From assembly GCA_937872515.1 (NCBI GenBank), contig CALMSX010000048.1:26114-90113 (forward strand): DNA of 64,000 nucleotides. The letters run 5' to 3'. Position 1 is the first letter of the stretch. The number at the start of each line of letters is the position of its first letter. Positions 9,408 through 17,750 of this stretch are shown here, piece by piece. A program made the translations under genes and the position numbers. Origin of the DNA: an uncultured Bacteroidota bacterium (GTDB lineage: Bacteria > Bacteroidota > Bacteroidia > Chitinophagales > Saprospiraceae). Below the pieces are notes generated by a model that saw nothing but the letters and a program-made list of their open reading frames with translations, was not told where the DNA came from and did no database searches.

Positions 9408-10295
9408 TTAGTTTTTACCTTTTCTTACCGTGGTAGAACGCCCCTGCATTTTACCATTCTTTTTAACGGTGGTTGTTTTTCGGGTAGTGGTATTGCCTCT
9501 TGGCCCGGTGTGAGTGGTTTTGGTTCTGGTCACTCTATAGTTGCCAACCTTTGCAGAATGTCTGGTTTTAACCGTAACCGAAGTAGTGCGATGAGGTCTG
9601 TAGACCGCACGGGCATGGATGGTTCTGTGGGTGTGTACTACTGCATAATGCCTGTGAAAGCCAACATGGAAAGGATGAAATACCCTCCATCCAAGGGGTC
9701 TCCAAGGCCTCCAACCAGCGGGGTAAACCCTCCAGCGGAAGGGACTCACCCAAGGGCGATAAACCGGAGCATACACAAATCTGACAGATGGCCAGACCCA
9801 AACATTGACAAAGACTGCAAGGTGGTCATCTACCTCTACAGAGGGTCCGCGGCCACTTGTCTTCTCTTCAGGCTGTTCTGTGGGCTCAACAATGACCTCT
9901 TCACCATAAATATCTTCGTCGCCAATAATCTGAAGCATGGCTTCTTCTTTACCGGTCTTTTCAATTTCGATGGTTGCAATGTCCTGAACGTCTTTATCAC
10001 CCAAGGTGGCCTGGAGGATAAAAACATGGACATCTCCTTCCATCTTATCTTCTACCCTGATGTAGTCAATGTCACCATCTTCGTTGAGATCGAGATTGTT
10101 GACATGGTTGTTTTCATTGTTGAGGGCTGTTTCAAATGCTTCGGGTGAAGCGGCTTCTTTAAAAAGCTGCAAAGCGCCCTGAAGGCTGAACTGATCGCCC
10201 GGCAAGCCGGTGGAATCGATGCCCGGGCTTCCTTGAGCCAGTAATCCCGTAGAAAGGAACGCCAGCGCTGTGAATGTTAAAATAGATGTCTTCAT
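9408..10295 (-). CDS. Secreted protein with Trp/Arg/His-rich and Thr/Lys/Arg-rich C-terminus, unknown function
   Basis: The ATG at 10295 gives 295 residues with a clear Sec signal (MKTSILTFTALAFLSTGLLAQ); an upstream in-frame extension to 10340 lacks sense as a signal. Residues about 40-150 are acidic and rather ordinary (LNEDGDIDYIRVEDKMEGDVHVF). The C-terminal 140 residues change abruptly to a W/R/P/H-rich block (VWPSVRFVYAPVYRPWVSPF) and then a very basic Thr/Lys/Arg tail (TRKTTTVKKNGKMQGRST). This composition resembles a conserved Bacteroidota family with no known role. Polyanion or cell-surface binding is speculation. Confidence 0.65.
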   Translation of the reverse strand: MKTSILTFTALAFLSTGLLAQGSPGIDSTGLPGDQFSLQGALQLFKEAASPEAFETALNNENNHVNNLDLNEDGDIDYIRVEDKMEGDVHVFILQATLGDKDVQDIATIEIEKTGKEEAMLQIIGDEDIYGEEVIVEPTEQPEEKTSGRGPSVEVDDHLAVFVNVWVWPSVRFVYAPVYRPWVSPFRWRVYPAGWRPWRPLGWRVFHPFHVGFHRHYAVVHTHRTIHARAVYRPHRTTSVTVKTRHSAKVGNYRVTRTKTTHTGPRGNTTTRKTTTVKKNGKMQGRSTTVRKGKN

Positions 10296-10320
10296 ATTGC
10301 AAATTTGATTTTTAAAATAA

Positions 10321-10337
10321 TGCTGGTTTGACCAGCA
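10321..10337 (-). terminator. Short hairpin between the NUDIX gene and the secreted Arg/His-rich gene
   Basis: TGCTGGT-TTG-ACCAGCA is a perfect 7-bp stem with a 3-nt loop. On the minus strand it is followed by ATTATTTTAAA. It lies 48 nt after the NUDIX stop and 26 nt before the start of the next minus-strand gene. A terminator for the NUDIX transcript or a 5' UTR hairpin are both possible. Confidence 0.45.
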
Positions 10338-10385
10338 CATGGAAAAATCGTTTAACGGTCAAAATTTAAAGAAAAGTTAAAACCG

Positions 10386-11027
10386 TTATTGGCCGTCGTC
10401 CAATGCCTCAATCACATCCAGGATATTGGCATAAACCGGATGGCAATCTTTTCTGAAAGTTTCAATGGTCAGCCAAACAGCCTGTTCAATGTCTTCAGAA
10501 GTTTGTGGGATGAGGTCTTGTTTTTTGGAGACCATCAAATACCAATGCGACTTTTTAATGATTCGTTTGCCCAACCTGTTGCGAAAAGTATGTTTTGTCA
10601 CCGCCAGTTTTTCTACTATTTCTACCTCGGTCAATCCTGTTTCTTCAATGACTTCTCTGATAGCGGCTTCTTTTTTAGTTTCTCCTTCCTCGATCTTGCC
10701 CTTTGGCAGGTCCCAGAATCCTCTTCTGAAAATAAAAAGATATTCGCCCAGCTCGTTGCGTATCAAGCCACCACCTGCTTCATTGACTTCAAAAATCGAC
10801 AAAAAGTCCTTTTTTAGTTCCCTGAAATTTTCATAGTGGATAATAAGAGTGGCGATTTTTTGCGATTTTTCACACAGATCAATGTAGTTAAAAAGGTGTT
10901 TCACCTTGCCCAGATATAAGGCCACCATGGTATCATCGTGGGCCGGATAGTGATGAAGATCGGCACTGTCTATGAGCAATACTTTGACCTCATTGATGTA
11001 AATTTTGTAACTTTGTAGATGACTCAT
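10386..11027 (-). CDS. NUDIX hydrolase
   Basis: A 213-residue protein whose middle carries a full NUDIX box, GKIEEGETKKEAAIREVIEE followed by TG, matching Gx5Ex7REUxEExGU with the acidic Mg2+-binding residues intact. NUDIX enzymes hydrolyse nucleoside diphosphates linked to another group X; the substrate is not evident. About 70 residues precede the NUDIX domain and look like a small alpha/beta extension. It is divergent from pyrE with only 13 nt between start codons, so the pyrE promoter lies inside its 5' coding region. Confidence 0.88.
   Translation of the reverse strand: MSHLQSYKIYINEVKVLLIDSADLHHYPAHDDTMVALYLGKVKHLFNYIDLCEKSQKIATLIIHYENFRELKKDFLSIFEVNEAGGGLIRNELGEYLFIFRRGFWDLPKGKIEEGETKKEAAIREVIEETGLTEVEIVEKLAVTKHTFRNRLGKRIIKKSHWYLMVSKKQDLIPQTSEDIEQAVWLTIETFRKDCHPVYANILDVIEALDDGQ
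10983..11015 (+). promoter_or_regulatory. Bacteroidota-type promoter for pyrE
   Basis: A -33 element TTTG at 10983-10986 is separated by 21 nt from a perfect -7 element TAACTTTG (TAnnTTTG) at 11008-11015. The pyrE ATG follows 25 nt later. The whole promoter overlaps the first codons of the divergent NUDIX gene. Confidence 0.6.
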
Positions 11028-11040
11028 TGAAACTAAAACT

Positions 11041-11664
11041 ATGGATACTAGTCAATTATTATGTGAAAAATTATTACAAATTAACGCAATTAAACTCAGC
11101 CCCCAAAGTCCGTTTACCTGGGCCAGTGGTATCAAGTCTCCCATTTATTGTGACAACAGGATAAGTCTATCCTATCCTGAGGTGCGCAATCTCGTTAAAA
11201 AGGGCCTGGCAGAGTTGAGTGAGAAATTCACTGCTTTTGATGCCATAGCAGGAGTTGCCACTGCCGGAATTGCCCATGGAGCGCTTTTGGCAGACGTGTT
11301 GGGTCTGCCCTTTGCCTATGTAAGGGCAGAGGCTAAATCTCACGGCAGGAAAAATAAAATTGAAGGCGATCTCAGTGGATTTAACAACATCCTGGTTGTT
11401 GAAGACCTGATCTCTACCGGCGGCAGTTCCATTCAGGTAGTTGATGTTCTCAAAGAAGAAGGCAAAAATGTTGTAGGTGTCTTGGCCATTTTTGACTATG
11501 GCTTTGATCTGGCCCGCCAAAATTTTGCCAACCATGGCATCGATTATAAGACCATCACCAGCTATGATGCCTTAATCCAGGTGGCGAAAGACAAAAAGTA
11601 CATTCAGGAAGCGGATGTGAGAATGCTCATTGAATGGCGGGTAGATCCACAGAACTGGGGCTAA
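11041..11664 (+). CDS. pyrE: Orotate phosphoribosyltransferase
   Basis: A 207-residue cytosolic enzyme that joins orotate and PRPP to give OMP in de novo pyrimidine synthesis. The N-terminal FTWASGIKSPIYCDNR is the orotate-binding hood of the family. IAGVATAGIAHGALLADVLGLP is the pyrophosphate loop region, and ILVVEDLISTGGSS is the PRPP-binding motif with its two acidic residues. The AEAKSHGRKNKIEG segment is the flexible catalytic loop with its lysines. The length is usual for bacterial PyrE. A full consensus promoter lies just upstream. Confidence 0.96.
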   Translation: MDTSQLLCEKLLQINAIKLSPQSPFTWASGIKSPIYCDNRISLSYPEVRNLVKKGLAELSEKFTAFDAIAGVATAGIAHGALLADVLGLPFAYVRAEAKSHGRKNKIEGDLSGFNNILVVEDLISTGGSSIQVVDVLKEEGKNVVGVLAIFDYGFDLARQNFANHGIDYKTITSYDALIQVAKDKKYIQEADVRMLIEWRVDPQNWG

Positions 11665-11814
11665 GGTAGGCAACTTTTATCCCAATAAAAAAATTAAAAA
11701 TCGATATTTTCCAAATTAAATTTGGCATAATAAACCGCTGATTTTGTTCATATTGCAAAATATTATTGGTCAAACGACCAAAAAAACCGATATTTGCGCA
11801 AATTTTCCAAAAGC

Positions 11815-12903
11815 ATGACTTTTTTCAACAAAAAATCTGAAACCTTTCTATACGAGTATCTCAACAATACTTCTCCAACCGGCTTTGAATGGGAGGGACA
11901 AAAAATATGGCTGCGCTACCTAAAACCCTATATCGATGAGTGGCATTTGGACAACTACGGTACCGCTTATGCAGTGATCAATCCCGGCAAAAAATACAAA
12001 GTGGTGATCGAAGGTCATGCCGATGAAATTTCATGGTTTGTCAATTACGTTTCAGACAAAGGGTTTATCTCGGTTATCAGAAATGGCGGTAGTGATCATT
12101 TGATTGCTCCATCCATGAGGGTTACCATTCACACCGACAAGGGTCCGGTAAAAGGAGTTTTTGGATGGCCCGCCATTCATACCAGAAATGGAAAAGAGGC
12201 AGATATTACCCCCAACATGGACAACATCTTTATCGATGTCGGTGCTGCAGATAAAAAAGAAGTGGAAGCCATGGGCATCCATCCAGGCTGTGTCATCACC
12301 TTTGACGACGGGCTTACCATGATCAACAATACCTATTATACCGGTAGGGCACTTGACAACAGGATGGGAGGTTTTTGTATTGCAGAGGTTGCCAGATTGT
12401 TGAAAGAAAACAAGAAAAAACTGCCTTACACCCTATACATAGTCAATTCGGTACAGGAAGAAATTGGTCTTAGAGGGGCTGAAATGATAGCCAATACCAT
12501 CCAGCCGGATGTTGCCATTGTCACCGATGTTTGTCACGACACCAACACCCCACTAGTTACCACCCGCAAAGAAGGTGATCTGGCTTGTGGCAAGGGTCCG
12601 GTTTTGACCTTTGCTCCCGCGGTTCACAATAAGCTGTTGCGTCAGGTAAGAGAGGTAGCCGATGCTAAAAAGATTCCGGTTCAATTATCGGCATCCAGCA
12701 GGAGTACAGGTACCGATACCGATGCCTTTGCCTACACAGGCGGTGGAATACCCTCCGTTTTGATCTCACTGCCATTGCGGTACATGCACACCACGGTAGA
12801 AATGGCGCACAAAGAAGACATTACCAACGTCATCAAGTTGATTTATGAATCTTTGCTCAGCATCAAAGCAGGACAAAGTTTTAAATACTTCGACAAGATA
12901 TAA
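11815..12903 (+). CDS. M42 family metallopeptidase (glutamyl aminopeptidase / endoglucanase-M type)
   Basis: The ATG at 11815 gives 362 residues; a TTG 21 nt upstream is less likely. Co-catalytic metal ligands of M42 aminopeptidases are visible: His in EGHADEISWF, Asp in TGRALDNRMGGF, the Glu-Glu pair in SVQEEIGLRGAEM, Asp in IVTDVCHDT and the final His in RYMHTTVEM. There is no signal peptide, so it should act in the cytoplasm, trimming N-terminal residues of peptides in a large tetrahedral assembly as known for the family. It is 69 nt upstream of valS. Confidence 0.93.
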   Translation: MTFFNKKSETFLYEYLNNTSPTGFEWEGQKIWLRYLKPYIDEWHLDNYGTAYAVINPGKKYKVVIEGHADEISWFVNYVSDKGFISVIRNGGSDHLIAPSMRVTIHTDKGPVKGVFGWPAIHTRNGKEADITPNMDNIFIDVGAADKKEVEAMGIHPGCVITFDDGLTMINNTYYTGRALDNRMGGFCIAEVARLLKENKKKLPYTLYIVNSVQEEIGLRGAEMIANTIQPDVAIVTDVCHDTNTPLVTTRKEGDLACGKGPVLTFAPAVHNKLLRQVREVADAKKIPVQLSASSRSTGTDTDAFAYTGGGIPSVLISLPLRYMHTTVEMAHKEDITNVIKLIYESLLSIKAGQSFKYFDKI

Positions 12904-12972
12904 AGATCAAGAGCTTATTGAGTTGAGCTTCATGTATTATAGATCGACTCAAGCATACAAAACCAAAGATAA

Positions 12973-15612
12973 ATGACAGAAATATCAGCCAGGTACAGTC
13001 CATCAGAGATAGAAGCCAAATGGTATCAACACTGGATGGACCAAAAATATTTTGCCAGCAAACCCGATCACAGGGAAGCTTTTAGCATTGTGATTCCACC
13101 ACCCAATGTCACCGGTGTTTTGCACATGGGGCACATGCTCAACAACACCATCCAGGATGTATTGATCAGAAAGGCAAGGATGCAGGGAAAAAATGCCTGT
13201 TGGGTACCGGGTACTGACCATGCCTCCATCGCCACAGAAGCCAAGGTGGTAAAAATGTTGAGAGAAAGAGGAATTAAAAAATCTGATCTCACCCGCGATG
13301 AATTTCTAGCTTATGCCTGGGAATGGAAAGAGGAGTATGGAGGTATCATCCTTCAGCAACTGCAAAAATTGGGAGCATCCTGCGACTGGGACCGAACCGC
13401 CTTCACCATGGATGAGGTAAGGTCTGATGCGGTGTATAAAATATTTGTTGACCTGTATCAAAAGGGCAAACTGTACCGCAGGAAACGAATGGTGAATTGG
13501 GATCCGGAAGCCAAAACCGTGCTCTCCAATGAGGAAGTAATCTATGGCGTGGAAAACTCCCGCTTGTTTCATGTCAAATACCAAATAGAGGGCAGTAATG
13601 ACTACCTTGTAATTGCCACTACCAGGCCCGAGACCATACCCGGAGACACCGGAGTAGCGGTTCACCCCGAAGACGAGCGTTACCAACATTTAAAAGGTAA
13701 AAATGTTATTGTTCCCCTGATCGGTCGGGTAGTACCTGTTATTTTTGATGATTATGTGGCCATGGACTTTGGTACCGGAGCACTAAAGGTAACACCTGCG
13801 CACGATGTCAATGACTTTGATCTGGGAGCCAAACATGGACTGGAGACCGTGGACGTGTTTAATGATGATGGTACCATGAGCACTGAGGCCGGCGTTTATA
13901 TGGGCGTAGACAGATTTGTGGTGCGCAAAAAATTTGCTGCTGATTTGGAGGCGGCCGGCTTTATAGATAAAATTGAAGACTACAAAAATAATGTAGGTAG
14001 ATCAGAGCGTACCAATGCTGTTGTAGAACCGCGATTGTCATTGCAGTGGTATGTTGATATGAAAGCATTGGCGGGTCCGGCTTTGCAGGCAGTGGAAAGC
14101 GATGAAATTGAGTTTTTCCCCAAAAATCAAAAAAACCTTTACCGACACTGGATGGAAAACATCCGTGACTGGTGTATTTCAAGGCAGCTATGGTGGGGAC
14201 ACAGAGTGCCTGCCTGGTATTACAATGATGAAACCTTTGTGGCAGAAACAGAGGCCGAAGCGCTGGAACAGGCAAGAGTTAAGACCGGCAATGCAGCCTT
14301 ACAGGCAGCTGACTTAAGGCAAGATGAAGATGTGCTGGACACATGGTTTTCGAGTTGGCTATGGCCCATTTCTGTTTTTAATGGCTTTCATGACAAAGAT
14401 GAGCTCAACTACTACTACCCTACCAATGTGTTGGTTACAGGTTGGGACATCATCTTTTTGTGGGTTGCCCGTATGGCAATGGCCGGCTATGAGTGGACCG
14501 GCAAAAAACCATTTGACCATGTTTACTTTACTGGAATGGTAAGGGATAAACAGAGGCGCAAGATGAGCAAACAATTGGGTAACTCTCCTGATGCCCTGAA
14601 GTTGATTGAAGACTTTGGTGCGGATGGCGTCAGATTTGGCATGTTGAGTTGCTCACCAGCCGGTGGAGACTTGTTGTTTGATGAAAAATTGGTAGAACAA
14701 GGCAGAAACTTTTGCAACAAGCTGTGGAACGCCATGCGACTTATCAAAGGCTGGGAGGCTGATGAAGACCTGGCCATGAGTGATATGGAAACCTTGGCCA
14801 CCTTATGGTTGGAAGCCAAGTTCAACAGTGTGGTAATAGAAGTGGAAGAAAACTTTACTGCTTACCGCCTATCTGAAGCCCTGATGACCATCTATTCGTT
14901 TATCTGGGACGACTTCTGTTCGTGGTATCTTGAAATGATCAAACCGGCACAGGACGAAAAAATAGCAGCCGGCACCCTTTCCAAAACCGTAGAGTTGTTT
15001 TCTTCTATCTGTAGTTTGCTCCATCCTTACATGCCTTTTATTACGGAAGAAATCTGGCATCAACTGAATGATGGTCAAAAAGGAGATTGTATACTTAGTG
15101 ATTTTCCTGCCAAAAATGACATCAATACAGAAGTATTGGAAGCTGTTGAACATGGTAAAAAATTAATAACCCAGGTTAGAGAACTGAGGAGCAAAAATGG
15201 AATAAAATCCAAAGACAGCTTACCGCTTACGGGTAAAAAAACAGCAAAAACCACCACCTATTTCGCACAAGCAGGCTATGTGGCTATTTGTAGCAAGATG
15301 GCTAATTTGTCTGCTTTTGAATTATCTGAAGATGAAAATATTTCAGGTATCAGCTTTATCACAGATGCAGAAAATTATACTGCGGGTGTCGATATAGCCA
15401 TCGATGTGGACAAAGAAATTGATGAAAAACAAAAAGAGCTTAAACATCAACAAGGTTTTGTTATATCTATCGAAAAAAAGCTGGAAAACAAAAAATTTGT
15501 GAGTGGCGCTCCTGCGGAAGTTATCGACAGAGAAAGGAAAAAACTGAATGACGGCAAAGACAGGATCCAGCTATTGATCAATGAAATAGCCAAGTTGGAA
15601 GCAATGAAATAG
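12973..15612 (+). CDS. valS: Valyl-tRNA synthetase
   Basis: An 879-residue class I aminoacyl-tRNA synthetase that charges tRNA-Val. The ATP-binding HIGH motif is HMGH at residues 51-54 within PPNVTGVLHMGHML, and the second signature is KMSKQ at 530-534. The inserted editing domain is present (ATTRPETIPGDTGVAVHPED). The last 70 residues form the coiled-coil tRNA-binding arm typical of ValRS (DEKQKELKHQQG to INEIAKLEAMK). Length and order match bacterial ValS. A terminator follows 18 nt after the stop. Confidence 0.97.
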   Translation: MTEISARYSPSEIEAKWYQHWMDQKYFASKPDHREAFSIVIPPPNVTGVLHMGHMLNNTIQDVLIRKARMQGKNACWVPGTDHASIATEAKVVKMLRERGIKKSDLTRDEFLAYAWEWKEEYGGIILQQLQKLGASCDWDRTAFTMDEVRSDAVYKIFVDLYQKGKLYRRKRMVNWDPEAKTVLSNEEVIYGVENSRLFHVKYQIEGSNDYLVIATTRPETIPGDTGVAVHPEDERYQHLKGKNVIVPLIGRVVPVIFDDYVAMDFGTGALKVTPAHDVNDFDLGAKHGLETVDVFNDDGTMSTEAGVYMGVDRFVVRKKFAADLEAAGFIDKIEDYKNNVGRSERTNAVVEPRLSLQWYVDMKALAGPALQAVESDEIEFFPKNQKNLYRHWMENIRDWCISRQLWWGHRVPAWYYNDETFVAETEAEALEQARVKTGNAALQAADLRQDEDVLDTWFSSWLWPISVFNGFHDKDELNYYYPTNVLVTGWDIIFLWVARMAMAGYEWTGKKPFDHVYFTGMVRDKQRRKMSKQLGNSPDALKLIEDFGADGVRFGMLSCSPAGGDLLFDEKLVEQGRNFCNKLWNAMRLIKGWEADEDLAMSDMETLATLWLEAKFNSVVIEVEENFTAYRLSEALMTIYSFIWDDFCSWYLEMIKPAQDEKIAAGTLSKTVELFSSICSLLHPYMPFITEEIWHQLNDGQKGDCILSDFPAKNDINTEVLEAVEHGKKLITQVRELRSKNGIKSKDSLPLTGKKTAKTTTYFAQAGYVAICSKMANLSAFELSEDENISGISFITDAENYTAGVDIAIDVDKEIDEKQKELKHQQGFVISIEKKLENKKFVSGAPAEVIDRERKKLNDGKDRIQLLINEIAKLEAMK

Positions 15613-15630
15613 ATGTTCCTAAACAAATAA

Positions 15631-15661
15631 AAAAGCCCCAATTTTATATTGCGGGGCTTTT
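15631..15661 (+). terminator. Intrinsic terminator after valS
   Basis: AAAAGCCCC pairs with GGGGCTTTT across a 13-nt loop and is followed by more T residues (T8 in total). It lies 18 nt after the valS stop codon and marks the left border of the nos island. Confidence 0.88.
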
Positions 15662-15692
15662 TTTTGCCTATGATTGACCTCTGACCAATTCA

Positions 15693-15704
15693 TGACAGAT
15701 ATCA
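15693..15704 (+). promoter_or_regulatory. Candidate Crp/Fnr-family operator upstream of the regulator gene
   Basis: The sequence TGACAGATATCA has the TGA-N6-TCA layout of Crp/Fnr-family operators. It lies 78 nt before the Crp/Fnr gene start, which would fit autoregulation. The same TGAC-N5-TCA form recurs at 17635, 24781 and 24808. Confidence 0.4.
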
Positions 15705-15781
15705 CCCTATTTTACTATTTGTATTTGGTCTAATTAATAGTAAATTAGCATTTCAATCAATTTACCTCATATTCAATCAGG

Positions 15782-16387
15782 ATGGGTCAAAAAGGATTAT
15801 CGTCTGAAATTTTGCAAGACTATGGTGCACAAATCAAATTTTATTCGAAGGGGGATATTGTTTTCAAAGAAGACACCATTCCGAGATATTTTCATCAAAT
15901 AGATACTGGATGCGTAAAAATGATTAGTCATGGCGAGGATGGCAGAACATTTACCCAGGGGATATTTACAGATGGTCAATGTTTTGGAGAACCTCCGCTT
16001 GTGATCAATGCGCTCTACCCTGCTACTGCACAAGTCATAACAGATAGTCAAATCATTAGGTTGACGAAAGATTCATTTGAAAAAATGCTGCTTGAAAATA
16101 GCTCTATGTGTCATCAGTTGAATTTACTCCTTGCAACCCGAGCTTATGAGAAAACCAAAACAAACATGATGCTCACTGGCCAGGCACCTGAAATTAGAAT
16201 AGGATTTATTCTAGATAAATTCAAAACCAATATGGAATGTTTAGACAATCAAAAAAACCAAATATGCCTGACCCGTCAAGAAATAGCAGATTTTACAGGT
16301 CTAAGAGTCGAAACTGTCATTAGGACTCTTAAGAGGATGGAAACAGAGAATAAAATTGAAATTCGGAACCGCAAACTTTATTACTAA
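15782..16387 (+). CDS. Crp/Fnr family transcription regulator
   Basis: A 201-residue regulator with a cyclic-nucleotide-binding-like beta barrel (about 20-115), a dimer helix and a C-terminal winged helix-turn-helix (LTRQEIADFTGLRVETVIRTL). The recognition helix keeps the Glu and Arg (VETVIR) that read the TGA core in Fnr and Crp, but has Ile where Fnr has Ser. The N-terminal Cys cluster that holds the Fnr iron-sulfur centre is absent, so an NO-, heme- or other-sensing DNR-like mode is more likely than O2 sensing by 4Fe-4S. It heads an operon with the heme-copper-oxidase-like gene, whose start is 4 nt past its stop. It is the obvious candidate regulator of the divergent-side nos genes. Confidence 0.88.
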   Translation: MGQKGLSSEILQDYGAQIKFYSKGDIVFKEDTIPRYFHQIDTGCVKMISHGEDGRTFTQGIFTDGQCFGEPPLVINALYPATAQVITDSQIIRLTKDSFEKMLLENSSMCHQLNLLLATRAYEKTKTNMMLTGQAPEIRIGFILDKFKTNMECLDNQKNQICLTRQEIADFTGLRVETVIRTLKRMETENKIEIRNRKLYY

Positions 16388-16391
16388 ATTC

Positions 16392-17627
16392 ATGAAACCT
16401 GAAATTATATCAACCTTTTACCAAAAATATAGCAAGATAGCATTGATCAATCTAACCCTTGTGGCCTTAATTGGAGTGATCATGCGTTACAAAATTGGGT
16501 TTGATTTTCCCTTTTTTGACCAAAAGCACCTACAACACGCACATTCTCATTTTGCCTTTGGCGGATGGGTAACTTTAGGGCTCTATCTTTTCATCAGTCA
16601 TTATTTAGAAGAGAGTGGCATCCATTCAAAAGCTTTAAAAAAATTGATTCACATCCAGCTTTTGCTTAGCTGTGGTATGCTGATTTCTTTCGCAACCGGT
16701 GGATATTCCTTGCTTTCTATTGTACTCTCTACAGCTAGTGTCCTTGTTTCTTATGCTTATTTGTATTTATTTACAGGATACCGAAAAATAATACACCCAG
16801 AGGTACCAGGTTATAAGTGGTATCTCATGGCACTAATATTTCAGGCGATCTCGTCCGTTGGTACTTTTGTGTTGGCATATATGATGGCTACTCATTCTTT
16901 CCATCAACACACCTATCTGGCCTCGGTTTACTTTTTTTTACACTTTCAATACAATGGCTGGTTCCTGTTTGGTATTATAGGATCAACTCTCTATTTCTTT
17001 TACTCACAATTTAAGGTAACGGTCTCTGACAATCTTGCATATATACTCCTGAGTATTAGTGTGTTTCCAGCATTTGGTTTATCCATTTTGTGGATGGATT
17101 TACCAGCCTACTTATATCTCATTGTAATTGCATTTGTTATTTTGCAAAGCATTGGAATTATTCTATTACTACTTTCATTCTGGAATCTAAAGCCTATCAT
17201 TTTACCAAAGTTACCACCTATCGTAAAATGGGGAAGTATTTTTGGTGGTAGCGCTTATGGTATCAAATTCGCTATGCAATTGGCTTCTGTTATACCAGCT
17301 CTGAGTCACTTGGCATTTGGATTCAGGCCAGTAGTTATAGCCTACCTCCACCTTGTCTTATTGGCTGCCACATCAGTTATACTTCTTACCCTGCTTTTAG
17401 GACAAAATTGGTTAAAAAACAATCAATGGACAATCAGCGGATTTGCCGTTTTACTCCTGGGCATCTTTCTAAACGAGGCAGGCTTAGGTGCTCAGGGCAT
17501 AGCATCATTTGATTACATCGTTATTCCAGGCATTAATCTTTATCTATTTGCTGTTTCTTGCCTCATATTGCTATCATTGATTATCATTAATCTGGCCCAG
17601 TATATCAAAACACAATCTAAATCATAG
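16392..17627 (+). CDS. Heme-copper-oxidase subunit I-like / NnrS-like polytopic membrane protein
   Basis: The ATG at 16392, 4 nt after the regulator stop, gives 411 residues with about 12 hydrophobic helices. Histidines cluster where metal or heme ligands might sit: His46, 49, 51 and 53 in KHLQHAHSHFAFGGW, His171, 173 and 184 in HQHTYLASVYFFLHFQYNGW, and later His in SHLAFGF and AYLHLVLLA. The HFQYNGWF and HAHSHFAFGGW segments recall HFHY and similar signatures of heme-copper oxidases and NorB, but the protein is shorter and lacks the full set of ligands. NnrS, another heme/copper membrane protein of denitrifiers, is an alternative. Its context argues for a role in NO or N2O metabolism; the exact activity is unknown. 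Confidence 0.6.
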   Translation: MKPEIISTFYQKYSKIALINLTLVALIGVIMRYKIGFDFPFFDQKHLQHAHSHFAFGGWVTLGLYLFISHYLEESGIHSKALKKLIHIQLLLSCGMLISFATGGYSLLSIVLSTASVLVSYAYLYLFTGYRKIIHPEVPGYKWYLMALIFQAISSVGTFVLAYMMATHSFHQHTYLASVYFFLHFQYNGWFLFGIIGSTLYFFYSQFKVTVSDNLAYILLSISVFPAFGLSILWMDLPAYLYLIVIAFVILQSIGIILLLLSFWNLKPIILPKLPPIVKWGSIFGGSAYGIKFAMQLASVIPALSHLAFGFRPVVIAYLHLVLLAATSVILLTLLLGQNWLKNNQWTISGFAVLLLGIFLNEAGLGAQGIASFDYIVIPGINLYLFAVSCLILLSLIIINLAQYIKTQSKS

Positions 17628-17634
17628 CTAATAT

Positions 17635-17646
17635 TGACCCTACTCA
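17635..17646 (+). promoter_or_regulatory. Candidate Crp/Fnr-family operator upstream of the fasciclin gene
   Basis: TGACCCTACTCA follows the TGA-N6-TCA layout and begins with the same TGAC half as the other three sites in the nos island. It lies 105 nt upstream of the fasciclin start, in a 123-nt intergenic gap. Candidate -7 elements, each with one mismatch to TAnnTTTG, lie at 17677 and 17687. Confidence 0.38.
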
Positions 17647-17750
17647 TTTTATGACTCTACGCATATTTCAGGTTTTTAACATTGTGTTAATTTGAATTGA
17701 AAATAGCAGCAGAATGCTGTTACCATTTTTCCAATTTAAAACCTACTACA

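Noticed and set aside
9510..10148. A 212-residue plus-strand frame opposite the Arg/His-rich secreted protein
   Set aside because: The opposite frame has a clear signal peptide and a plausible terminator; this one has no motif and no promoter.
10353..10388. TAACGGT / ACCGTTA stem overlapping the NUDIX stop codon as a terminator
   Set aside because: A 7-bp stem with a 22-nt loop and no adjacent U tract is weak; the tighter hairpin at 10321 is a better candidate.
15782..16387. Classical oxygen-sensing Fnr
   Set aside because: The N-terminal cysteine cluster that ligates the 4Fe-4S centre is missing; the four cysteines present are scattered through the sensor domain.
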